DNA of 64,000 nucleotides, taken from assembly GCA_023957995.1 (NCBI GenBank), contig JAMLGK010000014.1, positions 27,124 to 91,123 on the forward strand. Reading direction: 5' to 3'. Below, piece by piece: positions 37,145-45,302 of this stretch (position 1 is the first letter of the stretch; the number at the start of each line of letters is the position of its first letter). The position numbers and the translations under genes were made by a program. The notes under the pieces were generated by a model. That model was not told the DNA's origin, made no database searches, and worked only from the letters and a program-made list of their open reading frames with translations. Origin of the DNA: Microthrixaceae bacterium. GTDB lineage: Bacteria; Actinomycetota; Acidimicrobiia; Acidimicrobiales; Microtrichaceae.

Positions 37145-37798
37145 TTGTCGAACCTGCAGATCCAGGCACGCGCCCTGGGCGACCCGACCCGCCATGACAT
37201 GTTCCGCTTCCTCGCCGATGCCGGCACCCAACTGGGGGTTGCGGAGATCACCGAGCAGTTCGGGCTCAACCACAATGCCATCCGTCAGCATCTGGCGAAG
37301 CTGGTCGAGGCCGACCTGCTGATCGAGACGACCGCACGGCCATCGGGACGCGGTAGGCCGAAGCTGCAGTACAGGATCAACCCGAACGCAGAGAGCCGAT
37401 GGGGCATCACCGGTCCCTACGAGAGGCTGTCGATGCTCCTGGCGGAGGTGGTCCGCACCGGGGACACACCCGAGGAGGTCGGGCGGCGCGCAGGCCTGCG
37501 GCGCAGGATGTCGGACTCCCGGGCCGACGCGCCGATGGAGGACTTCGTGCTGGCGATGGCGGAGGAGGGTTTCGAACCGGTGGTTCGGGCCGCGGACCGG
37601 TCGGTCGAGGTTCGCCTCGACGCCTGCCCGTTCAGCTCCGCCGCGCTCACCGACCCCGACACCGTCTGCGAACTGCACCTGGGCCTCGCGCGCGGGGTCG
37701 CCGAATCGGTGGGTGGCATCGAGGTGGACGAGCTGGTGACCAACGACCCCCGCAAGGCGCACTGCCGACTGCGGTGCCACCTGAGCGACGACGAATGA
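37145..37798 (+). CDS. ArsR/SufR-like winged-helix regulator with C-terminal Fe-S cysteines
   Basis: Regulator of 217 residues. A winged helix fills about residues 5-80 (HLAKLVEADLLIETTARPSGRGRPKLQY). The C-terminal part has Cys161, Cys175, Cys207 and Cys211, in the pattern of SufR-type regulators that hold an oxygen- or NO-sensitive Fe-S cluster. It is divergent from the molybdoenzyme operon and near ric and sufBCD. TTG 37145 fits AGGGGG 6 nt upstream better than TTG 37139. It is the best candidate to bind the CTAG palindromes, since one is in its own promoter. Confidence 0.85.
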   Translation: MSNLQIQARALGDPTRHDMFRFLADAGTQLGVAEITEQFGLNHNAIRQHLAKLVEADLLIETTARPSGRGRPKLQYRINPNAESRWGITGPYERLSMLLAEVVRTGDTPEEVGRRAGLRRRMSDSRADAPMEDFVLAMAEEGFEPVVRAADRSVEVRLDACPFSSAALTDPDTVCELHLGLARGVAESVGGIEVDELVTNDPRKAHCRLRCHLSDDE

Positions 37799-37804
37799 GC
37801 CCGC

Positions 37805-37972
37805 CTACTGGCTGAATATCGGTAGCGCTGCCACCAACACCAGGATCAGCACCACCGCGATCATCAACACCGCTGCTGCCCTCTTGGGATGCGTCGGGCG
37901 CTCGGCCGAGCGTCCTCCCGGCTGCGTCCGCATCGAGGCTCTGCGCTTGGTGGAAGACGGGTCCGAGGTCAT
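37805..37972 (-). CDS. Small single-span membrane protein, 55 residues
   Basis: Short ORF with a basic, Arg-rich N-terminus (KRRASMRTQ...HPKRAAA) and a C-terminal hydrophobic helix (VLMIAVVLILVLVAALPIF). It starts 39 nt after the 94-residue membrane protein on the same strand, so it may end the hemoglobin operon. No close family is recognised. The length is short, but the basic-then-hydrophobic pattern in an otherwise empty gap favours a real gene. Confidence 0.5.
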   Translation of the reverse strand: MTSDPSSTKRRASMRTQPGGRSAERPTHPKRAAAVLMIAVVLILVLVAALPIFSQ

Positions 37973-38011
37973 GTCGCCATCAGGCTACCGCTGTCGGGCG
38001 ATCCCGTCAGC

Positions 38012-38296
38012 TCAGCCGAAGGGTTCCTGGTTGTACTGGGAGAACTTCACCACGAAGCCCATCATGCCGCCGAACCCGGGCCCGCCCAGGAGTCCGGTGA
38101 ACACGCCCACCGCGACCGCGCCCGCTGCCGAGCCACCAAATAGATATACCGCAATGCCGAACATTCCTCCGATGAGGAAGAACCCGAGGATGGAACCCAC
38201 GAGGGCCCAGCGGGCTATTACATCTCCGCCTTTGAGTCCGGAGTCGCCCGGGGCAACTTGTTCTGAGATGTCCGACCTCTCCAGTTTTTCTGTCAT
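38012..38296 (-). CDS. Small two-span membrane protein
   Basis: Protein of 94 residues with a polar N-terminus and two glycine-rich membrane helices (ALVGSILGFFLIGGMFGIAVYLFGG-like and AAGAVAVGVFTGLLGG) followed by GFGGMMGFVVKFSQY. It starts 10 nt after the stop of the second truncated hemoglobin, so it belongs to that operon. I do not recognise a family. It may be a membrane partner of the hemoglobins, but this is inference. Confidence 0.68.
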   Translation of the reverse strand: MTEKLERSDISEQVAPGDSGLKGGDVIARWALVGSILGFFLIGGMFGIAVYLFGGSAAGAVAVGVFTGLLGGPGFGGMMGFVVKFSQYNQEPFG

Positions 38297-38306
38297 CTGG
38301 TGGATA

Positions 38307-38786
38307 TTAGAATCGGATATCGCCCGAGGTCCAGGTTCCTCCGAAGATGTGCCTCGACATCCCACCCATGATCGACTCGGCGTGGGCTTTGGCATGGTCG
38401 GCCACAGGGCCGCGCCAACCCGCATCCACGCAGCGTGTCCAGAGAGCGAACCAGCGGTCGCAGTGCTCGGCGGTAACCGGTGAGCGACCGTGCAGCTCCC
38501 GATGCGCAGCCATGATCGGACCCGAGTACTCGTCGGTGCGCAGCAGGATCCTGCACCAGTAGTCGACGAGCTTCGGAATGTGCTCGCCCCAGTCCACCTC
38601 GGCGACCTCGCCGAACATGGGCTCGAGCACCTCGTCGAAGACGACCTCGCGGTAGAACTCCACCACCAGGTCGTGGATGTCGGTGCGCGTGCCGATGTCG
38701 CCGAGAGCATCGGCGACCTCGACGGGTGCCGCGCCACCGACGCCCGTGACACCGACGCCCGTCCCACCGGGGCCCGGGCCGTTCAT
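38307..38786 (-). CDS. Truncated hemoglobin, group III-like (second copy)
   Basis: Heme protein of 159 residues. The globin core covers about residues 25-150, with a proximal His in AEHCDRWFALW and an aromatic, distal region VDWGEHIPKLVDYWCRILL. The HIPKLVDYWC pattern matches group III (CtrHb/trHbP) globins, which are tied to NO and reactive nitrogen stress. Its start overlaps the stop of the upstream hemoglobin (ATGA, 38783-38786). A Gly/Val-rich head of about 20 residues is unusual. Confidence 0.88.
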   Translation of the reverse strand: MNGPGPGGTGVGVTGVGGAAPVEVADALGDIGTRTDIHDLVVEFYREVVFDEVLEPMFGEVAEVDWGEHIPKLVDYWCRILLRTDEYSGPIMAAHRELHGRSPVTAEHCDRWFALWTRCVDAGWRGPVADHAKAHAESIMGGMSRHIFGGTWTSGDIRF

Positions 38787-39208
38787 GCCGTTGCCCAACG
38801 AAGCTCCGACCCGCCGATGAGCTGCGAGCTGTGCACGCGGGCGACGTTGTGGGCCAACTCCAGGGCTCGGTCTGCTCCGGGTCCGACCCAACCGGTGCTC
38901 ACGGTGTCGGTGAACAGCTCCAGCCAACGCTCGAAGTGCGCCATCGTGAACGGGCTCTGGGCATTGATGAGGGCGTGGCTGCGGAACGGGTTCCCGACGT
39001 AGCCCTCGATGCCCAGCAGTGCGCGGCACCAGAAGGCGGTGAGCTTGGGCAGGTGCTCGGGCCAGTCCACCTGAGCCACGTCGTTGAACACGGGTCCCAG
39101 CAGATCGTCCTGGGCCACGTCCTGGTAGAACCGGCGCACCATCTCGGCGATCTCCTCGGGAGTGTCGAGGTCACCACTGTTCTGCACCGGTCGGTCTCCT
39201 GCGCTCAT
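38783..39208 (-). CDS. Truncated hemoglobin, group III-like (first copy)
   Basis: Heme protein of 141 residues, first gene of a coupled pair. The proximal His is in AHFERWLELF and the distal region is VDWPEHLPKLTAFWCRALLG. It shares the same core as the second copy but is clearly diverged, so the two may have different ligands or partners. AAGGGG 6 nt upstream supports ATG 39208; an in-frame ATG at 39247 is weaker. It is divergent from ric, 74 nt apart. Confidence 0.88.
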   Translation of the reverse strand: MSAGDRPVQNSGDLDTPEEIAEMVRRFYQDVAQDDLLGPVFNDVAQVDWPEHLPKLTAFWCRALLGIEGYVGNPFRSHALINAQSPFTMAHFERWLELFTDTVSTGWVGPGADRALELAHNVARVHSSQLIGGSELRWATA

Positions 39209-39234
39209 GCCACCCCTTCCGCTCGTGCCTTTAG

Positions 39235-39252
39235 TTATATCAGTCACTAGAT
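39235..39252. promoter_or_regulatory. Imperfect CTAG-type operator between hemoglobin and ric genes
   Basis: The sequence is TTATAT-CAGTCA-CTAGAT. The right half, TCACTAGA, is identical to that of the site at 43758, and the left half is degraded. It falls in the 74-base divergent gap, where it would lie near both promoters. Confidence 0.35.
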
Positions 39253-39282
39253 CTTTTACAAACTGCGGGATATTCTGCGCTC

Positions 39283-40029
39283 ATGACCGGCACACCTGCC
39301 ACACCCGACCCACAGAGCTCGCTGAGCGAGTTCATCAACACAGCACCTCGCACTGCACGGGTGTTCGAGTCGTTCGGACTCGACTACTGCTGCCACGGGC
39401 AACGACCCCTGGGAGATGCCTGTGACGATGCCGGGGTCCGAACCGAGGCCGTGCTCGCCGCACTCGGGAAGGCCATCCACGAGGAGGCCTCCGGAACCGC
39501 CGACGACGACACGGGATGGTTGGAGCTCGACCCGGGCCAACTGGCGCTGCACATCGAATCGGTACACCACGTCTACCTCCACGACGAGATGCCTCGGCTG
39601 GATGCACTGGCCGACAAGGTCACCGACGTCCACGGCGAGCGCCACCGCGAGCTCTACGACGTACGGGGCCTGTTCCGCGAGCTGCGGGCCGAGCTCACCC
39701 CGCACCTGCTCAAGGAGGAACAGGTGCTGTTCCCGATGATCCGCGAACTCGTGGCCACCGGCGCCTCGGCAGAGTTCCACTGCGGATCACTGCGGAATCC
39801 GATCTCGGTGATGCTCTCCGAGCACGACGATGCTGGCGACCTGCTGGCCCGGCTGCGCAAGGCCGCCAGCGGCTACGAACCACCTGCAGATGGCTGCGCC
39901 AGCTACAGGGCCCTCTATGAGGGGCTGGCCGAACTCGAGCGCGACACGCACCTGCACATCCACAAGGAGAACAACGTCCTGTTCCCGGCGGTGGTGGAGC
40001 TCGAGAGCCGGGAGCGCACCTCGAGCTGA
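39283..40029 (+). CDS. ric: Iron-sulfur cluster repair di-iron protein Ric (ScdA/YtfE)
   Basis: Protein of 248 residues that repairs Fe-S clusters after NO or oxidative damage. The N-terminal DUF542 domain has the diagnostic DYCCHG (Cys36, Cys37). A hemerythrin-like four-helix bundle follows (about 85-240), with His and Glu ligands in LHIESVHHVYLHDEM, LTPHLLKEEQVLFPMI, LSEHDDAGDLL and HIHKENNVLFPAVV. Length fits the family. It is divergent from two NO-type hemoglobins, in an island with sufBCD, which fits its repair role. Confidence 0.93.
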   Translation: MTGTPATPDPQSSLSEFINTAPRTARVFESFGLDYCCHGQRPLGDACDDAGVRTEAVLAALGKAIHEEASGTADDDTGWLELDPGQLALHIESVHHVYLHDEMPRLDALADKVTDVHGERHRELYDVRGLFRELRAELTPHLLKEEQVLFPMIRELVATGASAEFHCGSLRNPISVMLSEHDDAGDLLARLRKAASGYEPPADGCASYRALYEGLAELERDTHLHIHKENNVLFPAVVELESRERTSS

Positions 40030-40042
40030 CCAGCCCTCACGG

Positions 40043-40161
40043 ACCACCCGGAGGAACGAACCACCCGGAGGAACGAACCACCCGGAGGAACGAACCACCC
40101 GGAGGAACGAACCACCCGGAGGAACGAACCACCCGGAGGAACGGACCACCCGGAGGAACCT
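40043..40161. repeat. Seven tandem 17-nt repeats between ric and the ClC gene
   Basis: The unit ACCACCCGGAGGAACGA is repeated seven times head to tail. The first five copies are identical and the last two change only at the final two bases. Each copy carries a GGAGGAA. The period is not a multiple of three, so it is not coding. The end lies 43 nt before the ClC start. Confidence 0.92.
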
Positions 40162-40203
40162 GATTGGGGATCCGGAATACATCGTTCTACGATCTATTTC
40201 GGA

Positions 40204-41496
40204 ATGACCTCGATCACCGAACACCTGAGCGCTGCCGGAGACCTCCGGAGGCATGCACCGCTGTTGGTCGTCGGAGTCGCCGCTGGAGTCATCGGCGCCC
40301 TCTACCTGGCGGCACTGCACTTCCTGCAGCACTGGTTGTGGCCCGACGGCAACACCGTGGTGGTCCAGACGGGCCTCCTCCTCGCCACAGGCGTGGTGAT
40401 AGCCCTGGTGACCCGCTGGCTGGGACCAGGCGGCGACGTCGAGCTGCTGGTCGACAACATCCACGTGCTCGGCGGGGCCAGCACCGACCGCGGCGACCGG
40501 GCGCTCATACCCCTGTCGCTGCTGGGCATCTCGGTGGGGTCCACCCTCGGCCCCGAAGCACCACTGGTGCAGACCTGCGGGACGATGGGCACCTGGGTCG
40601 CCCGCCGACTCCGCCTTCCCCAGCCGGATGTGCGTGTGCTGACCATCGTCGGAATGGCCGCGGGCTTCACGGTCCTGTTCGGCACACCGGTGGGTGGCAG
40701 CATCTTTGCCCTCGAGGTGCTGCACCGACGGGGTCTGGAGTACTACGAGGCACTGCTGCCGGCGATGGTCGGCGGACTGTGTGGGTACGGGGTCTTCGTG
40801 GCGGGAACCCGACTCGGCATGCGTCCGGTCTGGGAGTTCGACGCGGTCGGCGCCATCCGACCCGAGGACCTGGGTGCCGCGCTGCTGGCGGGAGTTGCGG
40901 GCGCGTTGACAGCGGGTGCATTCGCGCTCGCCGTCCGAGGAGTGCGGGGTGCCTGTTCCCGGGTGCCGATCTGGGTGATGCCCATCATCGGCGGCGCGGG
41001 CATGGCTGCCCTCGGTTGGTGGAGCCCCTACGCGCTCACCTTCGGCGAACAACAGCTACCAGATCTGGTCGTGCCCGGCCTCGCCACCTCGGCGCTGGTC
41101 GTGGCGCTGGTGGCAAAGCTCGGCGGGGCGGCGATCTGTCTCACGGGACGCTGGAAGGGCGGCTTCATCATCCCGCTGTTCTTCTGTGGGGCGGCTGCGG
41201 GGCAGTTGTTGTCCAACGCGCTCCCCTGGTCCTCGAGCACGGTCCTCGTAACCGCCGTCATGGCCGCAGCCGTGGCAGGCGTGTTGAAGACACCGCTGGG
41301 AGCGCCCCTGGTGGTGGCGGGCATGTCCGGACTGGCGATGCTGCCGACCGCCCTGATCGGTTCGCTCGTGGCGCTGGTACTCACCCGGCGCATCAACGTG
41401 ATCGGGTCGCAGCGGTCGCGGCCGAGCGACGATCCGACCCAGATGGCATCCCGTGGGCACTCCGACGGTATCGACCGCCCTACGCTCGACGAGTAG
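40204..41496 (+). CDS. ClC family chloride channel or antiporter
   Basis: Membrane protein of 430 residues with about ten or more helices. The ClC selectivity regions are GSTLGPEAPLVQ (G-x-E/P-x-P loop), GTPVGGSIFALEVL, and GRWKGGFIIPLFFCGAAAG near the C-terminal half. The gating Glu of typical ClC antiporters (GREGP) appears here as GPEAP, so transport type is uncertain. It may move chloride, fluoride or nitrate. Its TAG stop shares a base with the GTG of the MarR gene. Confidence 0.87.
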   Translation: MTSITEHLSAAGDLRRHAPLLVVGVAAGVIGALYLAALHFLQHWLWPDGNTVVVQTGLLLATGVVIALVTRWLGPGGDVELLVDNIHVLGGASTDRGDRALIPLSLLGISVGSTLGPEAPLVQTCGTMGTWVARRLRLPQPDVRVLTIVGMAAGFTVLFGTPVGGSIFALEVLHRRGLEYYEALLPAMVGGLCGYGVFVAGTRLGMRPVWEFDAVGAIRPEDLGAALLAGVAGALTAGAFALAVRGVRGACSRVPIWVMPIIGGAGMAALGWWSPYALTFGEQQLPDLVVPGLATSALVVALVAKLGGAAICLTGRWKGGFIIPLFFCGAAAGQLLSNALPWSSSTVLVTAVMAAAVAGVLKTPLGAPLVVAGMSGLAMLPTALIGSLVALVLTRRINVIGSQRSRPSDDPTQMASRGHSDGIDRPTLDE

Positions 41497-41930
41497 TGAC
41501 TGCGCGGCGCACAGACGGGTCCAGAGCCGCCGACGAACCGTTGGCCGATTCCGAGTACCGGGCACTGGGCGAGTTCCGGCACGCCCTTCGGGTCTTCCTG
41601 CGCTTCTCCGAGGAAGCCGCTCGCTCGGAGGGTCTCACCCCCAACCAGCACCAGCTGCTGCTGGCCATCCGCGCCGCCCCGGCGGAGCCGTCGGTCTCGT
41701 GGTTGGCGGACCAACTGCAGCTCCGCGCCAACTCCACACTCGAGCTGCTCCGGCGCGCCGAGAGCTCCGGGCTCCTGGAGCTACGCGCCGACGACGCCGA
41801 CCACAGGCGCCAGCTGGCGAGCCTCACCGATGAGGGCAGGGCCCGCCTGGAGCGGCTGACCCGGTTGCACCGCGATGAACTGCGGCGGTTCCGCAGTCAT
41901 GCCGCAGAGCTGTTGCGCGAGCTCGGCTGA
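41496..41930 (+). CDS. MarR family regulator
   Basis: Regulator of 144 residues with the MarR winged helix (SVSWLADQLQLRANSTLELLRRAESSGLLELRADDADHRRQLASLTDEG). The wing and Arg/Asp signature DDADHRRQ are intact. It starts at GTG 41496 inside the ClC stop codon, so it is translated with the channel and may control it. It contains no cysteine cluster. The 3-prime end overlaps the opposite-strand membrane gene by 34 bases. Confidence 0.88.
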   Translation: MTARRTDGSRAADEPLADSEYRALGEFRHALRVFLRFSEEAARSEGLTPNQHQLLLAIRAAPAEPSVSWLADQLQLRANSTLELLRRAESSGLLELRADDADHRRQLASLTDEGRARLERLTRLHRDELRRFRSHAAELLRELG

Positions 41931-43150
41931 GGTCGCCCGCGCCCCATCGGGTCCCACAGGCGCAGCGCTCGAACAATTGTGTCGATCAGCCACAGCACGA
42001 TCGCCGCGCCCGCGACGACGGACCAACCGGCCGCTACCGCCACCGCAGCCACATTGGCCGCGGCCAGCCCGATCCACGACCGGGTGATGGCGAATCCAGC
42101 GGTCAGCCGGCTGTGGCCACCCCCGCGGATCACCGGCGCGAGGTAGGCGAGCGAGGCCACGAGGATCTGTGCGAACCCCCCGATGGCGAGCACCCGCAAC
42201 GAGGTCGACCGGTCGAGCCCGCCGAGGCTCTCCCGTGACGGGACCGAGTCGGCTGCGAGCCACACGACGCACAGGATCCACCAGGCCAGCCCTGCCAGTA
42301 ACTGGAACAGCCTCGCTCCGGCCCAACGGAACTGTCGCCGCCCCATGCGCGGAAGCAACCAGACGATTCCGGTGAGTCCGGCTGCGTAGGCGAGCAGGCC
42401 CACCACCGTCCACCACGGCGCCTCCGCCAGTTCGCCCGCCGACACCAACACGACCGATCCCGCCATCGACATCGTGGTGGCGCGGATCCGCGTGGCGGTG
42501 GCACCCGGGAACATCTTCATCCGAGCCTGGGTCGCCGCGAAGTAGGGCAGCGTTCCTGCGATGACCAGGCCGACCAGGCCGAGAACGTTGACGAACAGGT
42601 GCGCCGAGCGCAGCCGGGGCCACCACTGCACCTCGGTGGTGGCGAGCGTGGCGCCGAGGCCCAGACCGACCAACCCCCACAGGACCGCCACCAGATAGGT
42701 GTCGATCGCGGGCCGGAACCTGTCGGTGGATCCGTTGCGCCGGATCCAGATCAGGACTCCTCCCAGCGCCATGAGTCCCGCCGCGAGACAGCCGGCACCG
42801 AACACGACCAACCAGTGCACCTCGAGTTCGCGGCCGATCGCGACCGCGACGGCGCCCGACACCACCGACAGCCTCTGGGCCCACGCAACGCTGTCGGTGG
42901 GCGCCGGAGAGGTGGACCAGGTCACCGCCAACATCTGCGTGACACCCGATACTGCGCACAGCAGGGCTCCCACGAGGAACAGGTGGAGCGGCAACCACGA
43001 TCCGGTTGCGTTCGGGACGATCGCTGCGACGACCGCGGCCACCAGGAACAGCCCCGCCGCCACGAGCGAGAGGCCCGCCTGGCGCTGGACGTCCACCACC
43101 CGGGTGGCCAGCCGCTGGTCGATCCTCCCCGACCGGGACCGTCCGACCAT
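41897..43150 (-). CDS. Multi-span membrane protein like the membrane domain of actinobacterial NirK-type oxidases
   Basis: Protein of 417 residues with about twelve spans. Segments such as LPLHLFLVGALLCAVSGVTQM and SAHLFVNVLGLVGLVIAGTLPYFAATQARMKM resemble the N-terminal membrane part that I know from copper nitrite reductase-like proteins of actinobacteria. Conserved His residues in these helices could hold heme or copper. No cupredoxin domain is present, so it is not a complete nitrite reductase. It overlaps by one base with the upstream 201-residue membrane protein and is likely part of nitrogen-oxide handling. Confidence 0.6.
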   Translation of the reverse strand: MVGRSRSGRIDQRLATRVVDVQRQAGLSLVAAGLFLVAAVVAAIVPNATGSWLPLHLFLVGALLCAVSGVTQMLAVTWSTSPAPTDSVAWAQRLSVVSGAVAVAIGRELEVHWLVVFGAGCLAAGLMALGGVLIWIRRNGSTDRFRPAIDTYLVAVLWGLVGLGLGATLATTEVQWWPRLRSAHLFVNVLGLVGLVIAGTLPYFAATQARMKMFPGATATRIRATTMSMAGSVVLVSAGELAEAPWWTVVGLLAYAAGLTGIVWLLPRMGRRQFRWAGARLFQLLAGLAWWILCVVWLAADSVPSRESLGGLDRSTSLRVLAIGGFAQILVASLAYLAPVIRGGGHSRLTAGFAITRSWIGLAAANVAAVAVAAGWSVVAGAAIVLWLIDTIVRALRLWDPMGRGRPQPSSRNSSAA

Positions 43151-43755
43151 CAGCCGTGTCGCAACCAGGCGAGGACGAGCCCCACCGGAGTACTCAGGAG
43201 CACCACGACGATCAGTGCCCGGTAGCAGAACGAGATCAGCCGCATCCCCGGGGCGATACGTCGTGCACCGGAGAGGAACAACGCCAGCGAGGCCACGGTC
43301 AGCATCCCGGCCATCGATGTGACCACGGGGAGCGCCACCAGGGTTCCCACCACCACGCCCACCGCAGCGAGATTCCAGGTGATGGCCTCGGCGCGCACCA
43401 GCGAGCGGGAGGGTGGCTCCGCGCTGATGAGGGCCTGCGCCCCACCCAGGACGATCTGGGCCACACCCCCGACCAACACCAGGAACGCTGCCAACCACGA
43501 ACCGTTCTCGAAGCCGGAGGGACCCGAGACCGCGGCCACCAGTCCCCCGGCCACCACGCTCAGCGCACCCACGGTGACGAAGGGCGCCGTCTGCGGCCAA
43601 CGCTCCAGGGAGTCCCGAACCCATCCGGGAGCGCGCCCGGACCCCGTCGCGATGGCCCCGGTGGGCCCCGACGGTGCAGACTCGGGTGCGGAAGATCCCC
43701 GCCCCGAACGCGGTTGGAACTCCGAGAAGGCCGGTGTTGCCTCGGAATTGGTCAT
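43150..43755 (-). CDS. Five-span membrane protein paired with the NirK-membrane-domain-like protein
   Basis: Protein of 201 residues with a polar, Ser/Pro-rich head of about 50 residues and about five spans (PFVTVGALSVVAGGLVAAV, GSWLAAFLVLVGGVAQIVLGGAQAL and others). I do not recognise a named family. The ATG at 43755 has no purine-rich ribosome site and lies only 3 nt from a CTAG palindrome, so it may be leaderless. It is divergent from sufB and coupled to the 417-residue protein. Confidence 0.65.
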   Translation of the reverse strand: MTNSEATPAFSEFQPRSGRGSSAPESAPSGPTGAIATGSGRAPGWVRDSLERWPQTAPFVTVGALSVVAGGLVAAVSGPSGFENGSWLAAFLVLVGGVAQIVLGGAQALISAEPPSRSLVRAEAITWNLAAVGVVVGTLVALPVVTSMAGMLTVASLALFLSGARRIAPGMRLISFCYRALIVVVLLSTPVGLVLAWLRHG

Positions 43756-43757
43756 AG

Positions 43758-43775
43758 ATCTAGTATTCACTAGAG
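43758..43775. promoter_or_regulatory. Palindrome ATCTAG-N6-CTAGAG upstream of sufB, candidate operator
   Basis: The 18-bp sequence is ATCTAG-TATTCA-CTAGAG. It matches the palindrome at 37068-37085 in 11 of 12 half-site bases. It lies between the membrane pair (43755, minus) and sufB (43866, plus), where it could cover the start region of the first and the promoter of the second. The remaining ~90 bases before sufB hold no gene. Confidence 0.7.
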
Positions 43776-43865
43776 CTACAGGACAAAGCCACAACGGTCG
43801 GATTCCGCAAGCCCCCGACACCGCGTCCACACCCGGCAGAACCGCCCGAACCCCATAGGAGCACC

Positions 43866-45302
43866 ATGGTCGACACCATCGACACCCTGGTCGAACGAGA
43901 GTATGCGTTCGGGTTCCACTCAGACATCGACACCGAGATCGCACCCAAGGGCCTGAACGAGGACACCGTTCGGCTCATATCCGCCAAGAAGAATGAGCCC
44001 GAATGGATGCTCGAATGGCGACTGGGGGCGTTGAGGCACTTCCTGACCCTCACCGAGCCCACGTGGCCGCGGGTCAGCTACCCCCCCATCGACTACCAGG
44101 ACATGCACTACTGGGCCGCACCGAAGCCCAAGGGCCCATCACCGACGAGCCTCGACGAGGTGGACCCCGAGATCCGCGAGACGTTCGACAAGCTCGGGAT
44201 CTCCCTGGACGAACAGAAGCGCCTGAGCGGGGTCGCCGTCGACGCGATCATCGACTCGGTCTCTGTGGCCACCACCTTCAAGGCGACGCTTGCCGAAGCC
44301 GGGGTGATCTTCTGTTCCTTCTCCGAAGCGGTGCAGGACCACCCCGAACTGGTCCAGAAGTACCTCGGGTCGGTGGTGGGTCCGCGCGACAACTACTTCG
44401 CCGCACTCAACTCGGCGGTGTTCTCCGACGGTTCGTTCTGCTTCGTGCCCGCCGGCGTGCGCTGCCCGATGGAGCTGTCCACCTACTTCCGCATCAACGC
44501 CGAGAACACCGGCCAGTTCGAGCGCACGCTCATCGTGGCCGAGGAAGGAGCGAGCGTCAGCTATCTGGAGGGTTGCACCGCGCCGATGCGCGACGAGAAC
44601 CAGCTCCATGCCGCCGTGGTCGAACTGGTGGCGCTGGATGATTCCTCGATCAAGTACTCCACGGTGCAGAACTGGTATCCGGGCGACAAGAACGGCAAGG
44701 GCGGCATCTACAACTTCGTCACCAAGCGCGGTCGCGCCGGCAACCGGGCCAAGATCTCCTGGACCCAGGTCGAAACGGGTTCGGCGATCACCTGGAAGTA
44801 CCCCAGCGTGATCCTCCAGGGCGACGATTCGGTCGGCGAGTTCTATTCGGTGGCGGTCACCACCAACCATCAGCAGGCCGATACCGGCACCAAGATGATC
44901 CACATCGGCCGCAACAGCCGCTCCACCATCGTGTCCAAGGGCGTCTCGGCAGGTGTGGCGCAGAACAGCTACCGGGGACTGGTCAAGGTGTTGCGCTCCG
45001 CAGAAGGAGCGCGCAACCACACCCAGTGCGATTCGCTGTTGATGGGGCCCGACTGCGGCGCACACACGTTCCCCTACGTGGAGGTGCGCAACGACACCGC
45101 CCAGATCGAACACGAGGCCTCCACCACCAAGATCGGCGAGGACCAACTCTTCTACTGCCGCCAACGGGGACTGTCCGAGGAGGACGCAACCAACATGATC
45201 GTCAACGGATTCTGCCGAGAGGTCTTCGACGAACTCCCCATGGAGTACGCGGTCGAGGCCCAGGCCCTCATGCGTCTGACGCTCGAAGGGGCGGTGGGCT
45301 GA
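43866..45302 (+). CDS. sufB: Fe-S cluster assembly scaffold SufB
   Basis: Protein of 478 residues, core of the SufBCD scaffold. The family is clear from [29 protein letters not shown], the beta-helix core, [13 protein letters not shown] and CDSLLMG near the cluster-accepting region, and the C-terminal [33 protein letters not shown] stands 5 nt before ATG 43866. Gene order sufB-sufC-sufD-sufT is all overlapping. The usual upstream repressor of actinobacterial suf operons is not directly adjacent; the SufR-like gene is 6 kb away. Confidence 0.97.
   Translation: MVDTIDTLVEREYAFGFHSDIDTEIAPKGLNEDTVRLISAKKNEPEWMLEWRLGALRHFLTLTEPTWPRVSYPPIDYQDMHYWAAPKPKGPSPTSLDEVDPEIRETFDKLGISLDEQKRLSGVAVDAIIDSVSVATTFKATLAEAGVIFCSFSEAVQDHPELVQKYLGSVVGPRDNYFAALNSAVFSDGSFCFVPAGVRCPMELSTYFRINAENTGQFERTLIVAEEGASVSYLEGCTAPMRDENQLHAAVVELVALDDSSIKYSTVQNWYPGDKNGKGGIYNFVTKRGRAGNRAKISWTQVETGSAITWKYPSVILQGDDSVGEFYSVAVTTNHQQADTGTKMIHIGRNSRSTIVSKGVSAGVAQNSYRGLVKVLRSAEGARNHTQCDSLLMGPDCGAHTFPYVEVRNDTAQIEHEASTTKIGEDQLFYCRQRGLSEEDATNMIVNGFCREVFDELPMEYAVEAQALMRLTLEGAVG

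Noticed and set aside
40043..40161. CRISPR array
   Set aside because: The 17-nt units follow directly with no unique spacers, and no cas gene is nearby.
43758..43775. Part of an insertion-sequence end
   Set aside because: No transposase or target duplication lies nearby, and the same palindrome occurs in another promoter.
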